This document shows positions 28,719-36,723 of a stretch of 64,000 bases of DNA, piece after piece; the first letter of the stretch is position 1; every line of letters begins with the position of its first letter. The position numbers and the translations under genes are program-made. The DNA is from Chromobacterium sp. IIBBL 290-4 (lineage in GTDB: Bacteria; Pseudomonadota; Gammaproteobacteria; Burkholderiales; Chromobacteriaceae). The notes under the pieces are model-generated. The model was given only the letters and a program-made list of their open reading frames with translations, made no database searches and had not been told where the DNA came from. The stretch spans positions 1,798,001 through 1,862,000 of the forward strand of contig NZ_CP100128.1 of the NCBI RefSeq assembly GCF_024207115.1, given 5' to 3'.

Positions 28719-29639
28719 ATGACACCTGTAAAACAAAAATTTCTCGCCACCAGCGGCATACTCACCACAGCGCTGGTATGGGCATTGATGTGGTATCCCT
28801 TCCGCAGCCTCAAGGCCAGCGGCGTCAGCGTGCCCATGGCTTCGCTGGCGACCTATCTGATCACCATCGCGGTCGGCGTGGCGGTGTTTTTCAAGGTTTA
28901 TCGCCGCCAGTTCCGTTTAGAGCCGCCGTTGCTGCTGCTGATGCTGGTGTTCGGCTGGTGCAATTTCAGCTATACCCTGGCGGTGGCCGAGGGCCAGGTG
29001 ATGCGGGTGCTGCTGTTGTTTTACCTGTCGCCGCTGTGGACCGCGCTGCTGTCGCGCCTGTTGTTGCATGAACGGCTGACGCGCAGCGGCTGGATGGTGG
29101 TGGCCCTGTCCCTGCTGGGCTGCGGCGTGTTCATCTATCGTCCCGGCTTATTGGATGGCGGCCTGCCTTTGACCCACCAGTATGAATGGCTGGCCTTGTC
29201 CGGCGGCATGGCTTTCGCTTTCGGCAATGTGGTCAGCCGGCGCTTGCACACCATACCGGTGGCGGTGAAGTCCGCCACCATCTGGTTCGGCGTGGCGCTG
29301 CTGGGCGCGATCAGCCTGGCCCGCAGCGGCGAATTGCACAAGATGCTGGAGATTCCCGCAGAAAGCTGGCTGATCCTGGCCATCCTGGGCGTGGTGCTGT
29401 TGTGCACCAGCGTGATTTCGCAGCATGGCTTGTCCATCCTGCCGGCCACCCAGGCGATGACGCTGATGCTGATGGAACTGGTGTTCGCCGCGGTATCGGC
29501 CTACCTCCTGGCCGGCGAGCAGATGACGCTGCAAGAGTGGCTGGGCGGCGCGCTGATCGCCGGCGCCAGCCTGCTGTCGGGCGATATGACCCATCCCGCG
29601 CCGCGCCATCACGACCATCCGCCGCAAGCGCAGGCGTGA
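28719..29639 (+). CDS. EamA/DMT-family exporter
   Basis: This 306-residue membrane protein has ten predicted helices in two EamA halves (first ending about 145, second from about 155, with AFGNVVSRRLHTIPV). It has the typical GWCNFSYTLAVAEGQVMRV and LSPLWTALLSRLLLHERLT motifs. Members export metabolites or amino acids across the inner membrane. The substrate is unknown. It is followed after 20 bases by a GNAT gene and is probably co-transcribed with it. The C-terminus ends with a His/Pro-rich tail (HPAPRHHDHPPQAQA), possibly metal-binding. Confidence 0.87.
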   Translation: MTPVKQKFLATSGILTTALVWALMWYPFRSLKASGVSVPMASLATYLITIAVGVAVFFKVYRRQFRLEPPLLLLMLVFGWCNFSYTLAVAEGQVMRVLLLFYLSPLWTALLSRLLLHERLTRSGWMVVALSLLGCGVFIYRPGLLDGGLPLTHQYEWLALSGGMAFAFGNVVSRRLHTIPVAVKSATIWFGVALLGAISLARSGELHKMLEIPAESWLILAILGVVLLCTSVISQHGLSILPATQAMTLMLMELVFAAVSAYLLAGEQMTLQEWLGGALIAGASLLSGDMTHPAPRHHDHPPQAQA

Positions 29640-29659
29640 GATTCCATTCAGGAGAAATA

Positions 29660-30241
29660 ATGCAGATTCGAGCAATGACGCCGCAAGACTTCGCGGCGTT
29701 CTGGCCCATTTTCCGCGACATTGTCGCGGCGCAAGAGACTTACGCTTTCGACCCGCAGATGGATGAGGACGCCGCGCGGCGGCTGTGGTGCGAAGCGCCG
29801 CTGGAAACCTGGCTGGCGGAGGAGGACGGCGCCGTGCTCGGCAGCTATTTCCTGAAGCCGAACGCCGCCGGGCCGGGCGGCCATGTCGGCAATTGCGGCT
29901 ATATGGTCTCGCCCGCCGCGCGCGGCAAGGGCGTGGCGCGGGCCATGTGCGAACACTCGCAGCAGCGCGCGCGCGAACGCGGCTTTCTGGCGCTGCAATT
30001 CAACAGCGTGGTGGCCACCAACGAGGCGGCTGTGGCGCTGTGGCAAAAGCAGGGCTTTGCCATCGTCGGCCGATTGCCGCGCGCCTATCGTCATGCCAGG
30101 CACGGGCTGGTGGATTGTCTGGTGATGTACAAGTGGCTGGGGGAGGACGCCAAGCTGGAAATGCCCGAGCCGGTGAAGTTGATCGGTCGCAAGAATATCG
30201 AGGCGGTGGTGTCGCGGCAGCGCAAGCGGAGGCCGCAGTAA
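29660..30241 (+). CDS. GNAT-family N-acetyltransferase
   Basis: This 193-residue protein has AGGAGAAATA before its ATG. GNAT motif A is NCGYMVSPAARGKGVARAMCEH (acetyl-CoA P-loop R-G-K-G-V-A), and motif B-like NEAAVALWQKQGFAIVGRLP follows. It starts MQIRAMTPQDFAAFWPIFRD. The last 25 residues are basic (RKNIEAVVSRQRKRRPQ). Substrate unknown. The reading frame is open far upstream of 29660, inside the exporter gene, but only the 29660 start has a ribosome binding site. Confidence 0.9.
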   Translation: MQIRAMTPQDFAAFWPIFRDIVAAQETYAFDPQMDEDAARRLWCEAPLETWLAEEDGAVLGSYFLKPNAAGPGGHVGNCGYMVSPAARGKGVARAMCEHSQQRARERGFLALQFNSVVATNEAAVALWQKQGFAIVGRLPRAYRHARHGLVDCLVMYKWLGEDAKLEMPEPVKLIGRKNIEAVVSRQRKRRPQ

Positions 30242-30246
30242 AGCGC

Positions 30247-30272
30247 CCGCCGCCGGTTTGAGTCGGCGGCGG
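30247..30272. terminator. Stem-loop between convergent genes
   Basis: A nine-base stem CCGCCGCCG / CGGCGGCGG has an eight-base loop. The T-tract is weak (CTTT). It serves the GNAT gene and possibly the opposing gene. Confidence 0.5.
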
Positions 30273-30283
30273 AGCTTTAGCGC

Positions 30284-30796
30284 TTAGGCCAGTTGCTGCA
30301 GATACTGCTGCAGGGCCTTGATATTGGTCTCGTAGGCGGCGGGGGTGCCGAGTTCGACATTGCCGCTGCGCACGTAGTAGGCGAAAGGCACGCCGCGGGT
30401 GTCGAAGAAGGGCAGGAAGTCGTCCGGCTGCAGCGTGGTGCCGTTCAGGCCAATCGCCCAATTATTGGCCTTGTAGCGGTTCAGCTGGTCGATCACCGCG
30501 TGGACGGCGATGCCTTCCGAGCTGCGGATCAGGCCGACATAGTGATTCAGCGTGTCGGTGTTGATCTGGTAGGCCACCGGCTCGCCGACGCTGACGCCCT
30601 GGGCGCGGACATAGTAGCTGAACGGCAGCTGGCGTTCGGTGAAGAAGGCCAGGAAATTGTCCGGCGCCAGGTTGTCGCCGTTCAGGCCGATGGCCCAATT
30701 CTTGGACTGATACTCCTTCAGCTGCTTGATCACGCCGTTGACGGCTTCGATTTCCTGCTTGGCCGGAACGTTCACTGCGATAGTGTTGTGCGCCAT
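30284..30796 (-). CDS. Unrecognised protein made of two tandem 80-residue repeats
   Basis: This 170-residue soluble protein has no signal peptide. Residues about 12-85 and 92-168 are copies of one unit: (A)V..VI.QL..Y...NWAIGLNG..L.P..FL.FF..R.(L/V)PF.YYVR....(V/L)G.P.AY..N...L..Y. Each unit looks like one helix, a short strand, and a Tyr/Val/Arg strand. I do not recognise the family. It is flanked by an AT-rich leader and stands alone. The ATG at 30796 has AGGAG nine bases upstream; a TTG three codons earlier is also open. Confidence 0.75.
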   Translation of the reverse strand: MAHNTIAVNVPAKQEIEAVNGVIKQLKEYQSKNWAIGLNGDNLAPDNFLAFFTERQLPFSYYVRAQGVSVGEPVAYQINTDTLNHYVGLIRSSEGIAVHAVIDQLNRYKANNWAIGLNGTTLQPDDFLPFFDTRGVPFAYYVRSGNVELGTPAAYETNIKALQQYLQQLA

Positions 30797-31174
30797 GATG
30801 TGCAACTCCTGTGATGGGGGAAGAGATCAACAGGGTTGGGCGAGGCGGCAGAGACGGCGGACCAGCGTCATGAAGTGTCTCCCGGCTGTGGGGTTGGGGG
30901 CCGCCGATGGCGGTGGATGGGCTTAGATTAGCGATGGCTACGGGTGGGAGCTACTGATCTATCGGTCTGCAGTCTTTTGTGGATTTTTATTCTATAAAAG
31001 CAAATTGAATCATCTGTTTTTAATCAATAAATCGAATTTGCTTAGCATTGCGCCTGGATAGGTCTCAGACATGAAAACGCCCGAACCGTTGCCGGTGCGG
31101 GCGCATATGGCCGATGCATTCCTCCCGCCTTCTCGCAAGAGCGGCTCCCTTGCAGGACAGAGCGCGCAACGCGC
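30797..31174. other. AT-rich leader region and slyX terminator zone
   Basis: A gene-free stretch of 378 bases. Positions 30960-31045 are AT-rich; on the minus strand they offer TAGAAT/TAAAAT-like -10 boxes, so the promoter of the two-repeat gene probably lies there, leaving a leader of about 170 bases. Positions 31074-31103 hold the terminator of the slyX unit. Confidence 0.4.
31074..31103 (-). terminator. Terminator of the antiporter-slyX unit
   Basis: On the minus strand the stem CGCCCG...CGGGCG, with an inner CACCGG/CGGTT pairing, is followed by TTTTC. It lies about 70 bases after the slyX stop. Confidence 0.65.
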
Positions 31175-31402
31175 TCAGTAATGCGGCGGGATTTCGTCGC
31201 GCAGCGAGCCGCCGGGCGCGTCGTCCGGCTGCGCGTTTCTGAACTGCTGGTATAGCAGGCGGATTTGCTGCTGCAGCAGGTCGATTTCCTTCTGCTGGCG
31301 GGCGACGGTGGCGTTGAGCGCGTCCAGGAGCTCGTCCTGGAAGGCGAGGCGCACTTCCAGCGCCTCGACGCGGTGTTCGGTATTGGTGTCCATGTCCGCC
31401 AT
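31175..31402 (-). CDS. slyX: SlyX-family coiled-coil protein
   Basis: This 75-residue protein is almost entirely one coiled coil (RVEALEVRLAFQDELLDALN, then VARQQKEIDLLQQQIRLLYQ), with the family ending PPHY. SlyX is widespread, and its function is not established. It starts one base after the stop of the permease gene, so the two are translationally linked. An alternative start nine bases further in would also work. Confidence 0.92.
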   Translation of the reverse strand: MADMDTNTEHRVEALEVRLAFQDELLDALNATVARQQKEIDLLQQQIRLLYQQFRNAQPDDAPGGSLRDEIPPHY

Positions 31403-31403
31403 T

Positions 31404-32717
31404 CTACAACACCATCGCCGCGATCCAGCCGGCCGCCATCAGCGGCAGGTTGAAATGCAGGAAGGTGGGGATGACGGTGTCGCGGATGTGGTCGTGCTGG
31501 CCATCGAGGCTCAGGCCGGAGGTCGGCCCCATGGTGGAGTCCGAAGCCGGCGAACCGGCGTCGCCCAAGGCGCCTGCGGTGCCGATGATGGAGACGGTGG
31601 CCAGCGGGGAAAAGCCCAGGTGTGCGCACAGCGGCACGTAGATGGCGGTGAGAATGGGCACGGTGGAGAACGAGGAGCCGATTCCCAGCGTCACCGTCAT
31701 GCCTATCGCCAGCATCGCCAGCGCCGCCAGCGGCCGCTGGCCCTCGAACAAGGCCGCGCCGGCCTTCACCAGCGGGGCGATCTCGCCGGTGGCGCGCAGC
31801 ACTTCGGCGAAGCCCTGCGAGGTGATCATGGTGAAGCCCACCATCGCCATCATCTTCATGCCCTCGTTGAACACGCCGTCGGCGTCCTTCCATTTCACCA
31901 CCCCGGTGGCGAGGAACAGCAGGAAGCCGGCCAGCGCGCCCATGATCATCGAACCGGTGTACAGCTGCACCGAGAAGGCCGCGACGATGGCAGACAAGGC
32001 GGTGATCAGCGACTTGCGGCTGACGCGGGCGCGGGTGCGCTCGGCGTGTTCGATCTTGCCCAGCGAGTAATGGCGCGGCTTGCGGTAGCTCAGCAGCACC
32101 GCCGACAGCAGACCCGCCACCATGCCCAGCGCCGGAATCGCCATCGCGTGCATCACATTGATGCCCTCGGTATGCATGCCGGCCTTGGCGGCGTTGCCCA
32201 GCAGAATCTGTTTCAGATAGATGTCGCCGAAACCCACCGGAAACACCATATAGGGCGTCACCAGGCCGAAGGTGATCACGCAGGCGACCAGGCGGCGATC
32301 CAGCTTCAAGCGCGCCATCACGTACAGCAGCGGCGGGATCAACATGGGGATGAAGGCGATGTGGATGGGCACCAGGTTCTGGCTGGCGATGCTGACCGCG
32401 CCCAAGAGCAGGATCAGCGTCCACTTCAGCTTGCCATGGGCGCTGCTGGTTTCCAGTTTTTTCACCGCCAGATCGGCCATGGCGTGCGGGAGGCCGGACT
32501 TGGCGATGGCGACGGCGAAGGCGCCGAGCAAGGCGTAGGACAGCGCCACCGAGGCGCCGCCGGTGATGCCGTTGTTGAACGCGGCGAGGGTGGCGGACAA
32601 GGACAGCCCGCCGGCTAGGCCGCCGACCAGGGCGCCCAGCAGCAGGCTGATGACGACGTGGGCGCGCAGCAAGGTGAGGGTGAGCATGACGCCCACGGCT
32701 AGAACAACGGCATTCAT
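31404..32717 (-). CDS. Na+/H+ antiporter-family permease (YuiF/NhaC-like)
   Basis: This 437-residue inner-membrane protein has about eleven helices. Marker segments are GGASVALSYALLGAFAVAIA, QNLVPIHIAFIPMLIPPLL, GIGSSFSTVPILTAIYVPL and the C-terminal GTAGALGDAGSPASDSTMGPTSGL. These match the NhaC/YuiF superfamily, some members of which transport amino acids such as histidine rather than only sodium, so the substrate is left open. Neither the ATG at 32717 nor the GTG at 32738 has a clear ribosome binding site. Confidence 0.85.
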   Translation of the reverse strand: MNAVVLAVGVMLTLTLLRAHVVISLLLGALVGGLAGGLSLSATLAAFNNGITGGASVALSYALLGAFAVAIAKSGLPHAMADLAVKKLETSSAHGKLKWTLILLLGAVSIASQNLVPIHIAFIPMLIPPLLYVMARLKLDRRLVACVITFGLVTPYMVFPVGFGDIYLKQILLGNAAKAGMHTEGINVMHAMAIPALGMVAGLLSAVLLSYRKPRHYSLGKIEHAERTRARVSRKSLITALSAIVAAFSVQLYTGSMIMGALAGFLLFLATGVVKWKDADGVFNEGMKMMAMVGFTMITSQGFAEVLRATGEIAPLVKAGAALFEGQRPLAALAMLAIGMTVTLGIGSSFSTVPILTAIYVPLCAHLGFSPLATVSIIGTAGALGDAGSPASDSTMGPTSGLSLDGQHDHIRDTVIPTFLHFNLPLMAAGWIAAMVL

Positions 32718-32924
32718 TTGTATAGACAAATCAGTCACTTGTGCGCTGACGCGCGGGGCGGGCAGGGTAGCCGGTTTTGGCCGGGCTGTCGAGCCGGGTG
32801 GCTGGATCGGGGTTTTATATTCTCTAAAGTGATTAGCTTTTCATTCAATATTTCTAGGAGAAATTTAAAAGCCGCTTTACAGTCAGTTCATCACCTGAAT
32901 CCGCGCGACACGCAAGGAGGCGAG

Positions 32925-33221
32925 ATGGATGCGCTGCTGGTTGGGGCTGACAGCCTGGGAAACATTCCCGAAGTTCTGCGTAGCTACAATATCCGCATCG
33001 CCCGCCACATCTGCGGCCGCAATGTCGCGCACCAGCGCAAGACGCCGCTGCCGGGCAAGCCGGACGTGCTGATCCTGTTGACCGATTTTCTCGGCCACAA
33101 TGTCATGCGCAATTACCGCGACAGCGCCGCCGCGCTGGGGATTCCGGTGCTGGCCTGCCGCCGTTCCGCCACCGCGGTGGAACAGCGCCTGAAACACCAC
33201 GGTTGGGATAAACGGTCATGA
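32925..33221 (+). CDS. DUF2325 domain protein
   Basis: This 98-residue protein has AAGGAGG just before its ATG. The family pattern is complete: MDALLVGADSLGNIPEVLRS, then HICGRNVAHQRK, LPGKPDVLILLTDFLGHNVM, and CRRSATAVEQRL. The fold resembles a small Rossmann-like domain; the function is not known. It shares a TCATGA overlap with a further 43-codon ORF. The upstream 200 bases are AT-rich and likely hold its promoter. Confidence 0.88.
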   Translation: MDALLVGADSLGNIPEVLRSYNIRIARHICGRNVAHQRKTPLPGKPDVLILLTDFLGHNVMRNYRDSAAALGIPVLACRRSATAVEQRLKHHGWDKRS

Positions 33222-33349
33222 TATTTTCCGGCAATGAAAACTGGCTGGCCTGGCTTCTGGGGCTGACCGCGCTGCAAGCCAAGCCTAAGCTGGAATGGCT
33301 GGACTTGGGCCGCAACGTCCGCAAGATCGGCGCCTCGCCGCGTCGCTGA
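33218..33349 (+). CDS. 43-residue protein coupled to the DUF2325 gene
   Basis: The ORF MIFSGNENWLAWLLGLTALQ...IGASPRR starts on the ATG of the ATGA overlap with the previous stop, which implies translational coupling. It has a short hydrophobic N-terminal helix (WLAWLLGLTAL) and a basic C-terminus. I do not know a family for it. Its placement and overlap make it more likely real than chance. Confidence 0.45.
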   Translation: MIFSGNENWLAWLLGLTALQAKPKLEWLDLGRNVRKIGASPRR

Positions 33350-33454
33350 ACGGCGGCGCCGCGCGCGGCGGCTGGCTGATCGCGCCCGCTTCTGCGACAC
33401 TTTCCCCTTTGTCCGTTTCTGCCGCCTGGCAGAGGCTCAAGGGGAAGGTTCGCC

Positions 33455-33850
33455 ATGTCTGTTTTTTCCGTTGAATTCAAAGTGCGCGACTACGAATGCG
33501 ATATGCAGGGCATCGTCAATAACGGCGTGTATTTCAACTATCTGGAACACGCCCGGCACGAGTTCCTGCTGGAGAAGGGCATAGATTTCGCCCAGCTGGC
33601 GCGCGACAAGATCAACCTGGTGGTGGTGCGCTCGGAAATGGATTACAAGGCCTCGCTGACCAGCGGCGATCAATTTGTGGTCACCGTGGCTTACGAGGCG
33701 GTGTCCAAGGTGCGCTTTGGTTTCCGCCAGCAAGTGATCCGCCAGGCCGACGGCAAGGTGGTGCTGGATGGCCTGGTGATCGGCACCGCCATCAACGAGC
33801 GCGGCCGCCCGGCCATTCCGGAAGGTTTCGCCGAGCGCTTGACTGCCTGA
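33455..33850 (+). CDS. Acyl-CoA thioesterase, 4HBT hot-dog fold (YbgC/FadM-like)
   Basis: This 131-residue single hot-dog domain opens with VRDYECDMQGIVNNGVYFNYLEHARHEFL, where the Asp of ECDMQGIV and the N..Y..Y.E.AR pattern are the catalytic signature. The core ends with GTAINERGRPAIPEGF. It hydrolyses acyl-CoA esters in the cytoplasm. AGGGGAAGG precedes the start. It ends seven bases from the broken regulator gene converging on it. Confidence 0.9.
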   Translation: MSVFSVEFKVRDYECDMQGIVNNGVYFNYLEHARHEFLLEKGIDFAQLARDKINLVVVRSEMDYKASLTSGDQFVVTVAYEAVSKVRFGFRQQVIRQADGKVVLDGLVIGTAINERGRPAIPEGFAERLTA

Positions 33851-33856
33851 GCCGGT

Positions 33857-34581
33857 TTACTCCTCCGCCAGCGCGTCCGGCCGGATGCCCCACTGCTCGC
33901 GCAAAAAGGCGAGCCCGGCCGGCGTGATGCGCAGCGCGCGGCTGTCCTGCCGCCGCTCTACCCAATGGCGCGCCAGAAATTCCCGGCATAGCGACGCGCC
34001 ATAGCCGCCCGCCAGGTGCGGCCGCCGCTCGCTCCAGTCCAGACAGGCGCGCGCCGGCGGCCGGCGGCTGGCAGACGGCGCCGCCACGCCCAGCGTGTCG
34101 GCGAACCAGACCCGTCCCGCCGCGGTGACTTCGAACTGCCTCTCCTCATTCAGCGCCAGCCAGCCGCTCGCTTGCATGCCGTCGGCGACGGCGATGCCCA
34201 GCTTGCCGGCCAGATGGTCATAGCAGGTGCGCGCCAGCCGCAGCGTCGGCGCCACCCGGCTGGCTGCCGGCTGGCTGCCGGCTTCTGCATATCCTGGCCA
34301 TGCGCCGCCGCGCTCAAGGCCTCCAAAGCTTGGGCGATGGCGGCGTTGGCCAGCAGGTAATAACGATGCCGGCCGTGCTGCTCCACTTTCACCGCGCCGC
34401 CTTGCAGCAGCTTGGCCAGATGATTGCTGGCCGCCTGGGCGCTGAGGCCGGCGTGCTGCGCCAGTTCGCTGGCGGGATAGCTGCGGCCATCCATCATCAA
34501 CAACAGCATGCGGGCGCGGCCGGGGTCGGCCAGCAGGCTGGCCAGGCGGCTGATATCGGGCAGGGTGGCGGTGGCGATCAT
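33857..34581 (-). pseudogene. ArsR-type HTH regulator broken by an 11-bp tandem duplication
   Basis: The N-terminal part (from 34581: SRLASLLADPGRARMLLLMM, ELAQHAGLSAQAASNHLAKLLQGG, VEQHGRHRYYLLANAAIA) is a clear ArsR winged helix. After MQKPAASR the frame runs into Arg/Trp-rich nonsense and stops at 34150. The correct continuation (VAPTLRLARTCYDHLAGKLG...DALAEE) is in another frame and ends at 33857. The break sits exactly on a tandem 11-mer at 34256-34277; deleting one copy restores one frame of about 237 residues. It is divergent from, and probably controlled, the 34662-36723 cassette. Confidence 0.88.
34256..34283. repeat. 11-bp tandem repeat causing the regulator frameshift
   Basis: The unit CCGGCTGGCTG occurs twice in a row (34256-34266, 34267-34277), followed by a partial third copy CCGGCT. 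Eleven is not a multiple of three, so gain or loss of a copy toggles the frame. Confidence 0.85.
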
Positions 34582-34661
34582 GGTTCACTCCAGCGTGAAA
34601 CATCGTGGGGAAGGGATGGCTACGATAAGGGCATTGAAAGCGTTAGCCAAGGAGTTTTGCC

Positions 34662-35288
34662 ATGCAGGCCTGGTTGGATTATCTGCAAAGCCATTTTTTG
34701 AGCGAATCGCAGCTCTTGTTTCGCTGCCGCAGCGCGCCTGAGCGCTTGCGCGAGCTGCAACAGGCCGGGCGCATGCCTTGGCCTTCTTACCGACTGTCCG
34801 GCTCGGGCGTGGCGTCCTCGTATTTCGGCGAACGCCGGCTGAGCGGCGAGCTGGCCTGGTATCCGCGCGCCGCGGCGGAATGGCTGATCGAGGCGGAACA
34901 GGCTGACGCCGCCGCGCTGCGCGCGCGTTTCGACTCGCGATATCGCGCCGAGCGGCGCCGCTTGGCGGCGCAGGGCATCGCGGCGGAGGACGAAGCGACG
35001 TTGGATGGGGAATGGGCGCACTTCCAGGCTGGGGTGTACGGCGTCTGCACCCGGCAGGGGCGCATCGAGCAGATCGCGGCCAAGGGCGCGGCCATCGCCG
35101 TGATCGACAGGCTGACCGACTGCCAGCGGCTGGCGCGGGTGCGGGCGGAGGACATTCCTTTGTTGTGGCGGGCGGTGGACTTGCTGGACGCGGTCAGCGC
35201 CTGGTTTGCGCCGCATGAACGGGCGGCCAGCTCGCGCGCCCGCTGTGTGGATGGGGTGAAACGCAAATATCTGGGGGCCGCGGCATGA
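34662..35288 (+). CDS. DUF6058-like protein, possible natural-product biosynthesis
   Basis: This 208-residue soluble protein, MQAWLDYLQSHFLSESQLLF...MPWPSYRL, has AAGGAG before the start. The opening and the 'GRMPWPSYRLSG' segment resemble the DUF6058 family, annotated as found in natural-product clusters; I am only fairly sure of this. Helical middle part (residues 60-115) and a C-terminal WRAVDLLDAVSAWFAPHERA. It overlaps the P450 gene start by four bases (ATGA), so it belongs to that operon. Confidence 0.65.
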   Translation: MQAWLDYLQSHFLSESQLLFRCRSAPERLRELQQAGRMPWPSYRLSGSGVASSYFGERRLSGELAWYPRAAAEWLIEAEQADAAALRARFDSRYRAERRRLAAQGIAAEDEATLDGEWAHFQAGVYGVCTRQGRIEQIAAKGAAIAVIDRLTDCQRLARVRAEDIPLLWRAVDLLDAVSAWFAPHERAASSRARCVDGVKRKYLGAAA

Positions 35289-36379
35289 GCGCCTGGCCGG
35301 AAAACATCTTGCTGGCCTCGAGCCATTCAGATCCTTATCCCTTCTACCGCAGCCTGGCGGAGCAGGGCTGGCATTACGACGCGTCCTTGGGCATATGGCT
35401 GGCGGCGTCGCATCGGGCCGTCCGCGCGGTCTTGGACAGCCCGGCCTGCCGGGTGCGCCCTCTCGCGCAGCCAGTGCCGCCCGCCATAGCCGGCTCGATT
35501 CTGGGCCAGACCTTCGGCCGCTGGCTGCGGATGCGCGATGGCGCGGCGCATGCCGGTCTGCGCCGCGCCGTCATGGCCAGCCTGGCCGGTTTGCCGTTGC
35601 AGGAGGCGGAGGCGAGCGCGGCGGCTTTGGCTGGCCGTTTCTTGTCCGAGGGCGAGTTAAGCGGCCGCCGCATCGATGGCCTGATCGATTTTCTGCCCGT
35701 CGCCGCGCTGGCGGCGGCGCTGGGTTGGCCCGTGGCGGGTTTGTCCGCGGCGGCGGAGCGCATCGCCCTGGTTTGCCGCGCGCTGGCGGCGGATGCCGAT
35801 GAGGCGGCGCGGGAGCAAGGCGCGGCGGCCTGCCAATCGCTGCTGGACGAACTGGCGGCTCTGCCCGGGGAGGGCTGGCTGCGGCGCTGGCGCGAGGCCT
35901 TTATGGATTTGGACGAAACCGCGCTGGCGGCCAATCTGCTGGGCGCGCTGTTTCAAAGCCGAGACGCGGGCGCGGGGCTGTTGTCGGCCGCCATCGCCTG
36001 GCGTGGCGAAGCGCCGTGGGATTGGCGCGACGAAGGCCAATGGAGCCAGCGTTTGCGGGCGGACCCCGTGTTGCATCACACCCGCCGCTTCGTGGCGGAG
36101 GATGTCGAGTTGGCTGGACAGCGGCTCAAGGCCGGCGACCAGGTGTTGGTGTTGTTGGCCGCCGCCGCGCAAGATCCGGCGGGGCCGGGAGAGGCAATGG
36201 ATTTTGGCCGCGGCCGGCATGCCTGTCCGGGCGAAGGGCTGGCCTTGGCGATAGCCAGAGGCGCGTTGCGCGCTTTGGAGGAGGCCGGGGCGGACTGGTC
36301 CGCCTTGTTGAAGCAGATGGTTTTTCTGCCGATTCCCAATGCGCGGATACGGCGGTTTGGCGAAGGGAGCGCGCGATGA
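35285..36379 (+). CDS. Divergent, short cytochrome P450
   Basis: This 364-residue P450 is about 40 residues shorter than bacterial norms. The heme loop DFGRGRHACPGEGLA is intact, with Cys314 as axial ligand, and the C-helix RDGAAHAGLRRAV fits. However, the I-helix oxygen-activation motif (A/G-G-x-D/E-T) is replaced by NLLGALFQSRDAGAG with no Thr, and the K-helix ExxR appears as QRLR (in WSQRLRADPVL). Function may therefore not be classical monooxygenation. It is coupled by overlap to both neighbours; no ferredoxin or reductase is nearby. Confidence 0.82.
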   Translation: MSAWPENILLASSHSDPYPFYRSLAEQGWHYDASLGIWLAASHRAVRAVLDSPACRVRPLAQPVPPAIAGSILGQTFGRWLRMRDGAAHAGLRRAVMASLAGLPLQEAEASAAALAGRFLSEGELSGRRIDGLIDFLPVAALAAALGWPVAGLSAAAERIALVCRALAADADEAAREQGAAACQSLLDELAALPGEGWLRRWREAFMDLDETALAANLLGALFQSRDAGAGLLSAAIAWRGEAPWDWRDEGQWSQRLRADPVLHHTRRFVAEDVELAGQRLKAGDQVLVLLAAAAQDPAGPGEAMDFGRGRHACPGEGLALAIARGALRALEEAGADWSALLKQMVFLPIPNARIRRFGEGSAR

Positions 36380-36723
36380 TCGCGGTGATATTCGAAGTGT
36401 GTTTGGCCGAAGGCGGCCGTGATGGCTATCTGGACTGGGCGGCGCGCTTGGCGGAGCAGCTGCGGGCCATGGACGGTTTTATTTCCATCGAGCGCTTCCA
36501 GAGCATGACGCAAGCGGACAAGCTGCTGTCGCTATCGTTCTGGCGCGACGAGGCCTCGCTGATGGCCTGGCGCAATCTGGCGTCGCACCGGATGGCGCAG
36601 GCGGCCGGCCGCGGCGGTTTGTTCGCCGACTATCGCTTGCGGGTGGCGGCGGTGCTGCGCGACTATGGCCAGATCGATCGCGAACAGGCGCCGCCGGATA
36701 GCCGCGCGGCCCACTCAGCCTGA
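36376..36723 (+). CDS. Antibiotic-biosynthesis-monooxygenase (ABM) domain protein
   Basis: This 115-residue dimeric alpha/beta-barrel protein runs MIAVIFEVCLAEGGRDGYLD, then EQLRAMDGFISIERFQSMTQ, SLSFWRDEASLMAWRNLASH and a final RVAAVLRDYG. ABM proteins oxidise polyketide-like aromatics without cofactor or degrade heme. The start overlaps the P450 stop (ATGA). The 3' end overlaps the convergent rsmJ gene by nine bases. Its presence beside a P450 and a DUF6058-like protein supports a small tailoring cassette. Confidence 0.85.
   Translation: MIAVIFEVCLAEGGRDGYLDWAARLAEQLRAMDGFISIERFQSMTQADKLLSLSFWRDEASLMAWRNLASHRMAQAAGRGGLFADYRLRVAAVLRDYGQIDREQAPPDSRAAHSA

Noticed and set aside
36715..36723. 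Overlap of the ABM and rsmJ genes as a sign of a wrong frame
   Set aside because: Both genes show full family motifs to their ends; a nine-base convergent overlap is harmless.
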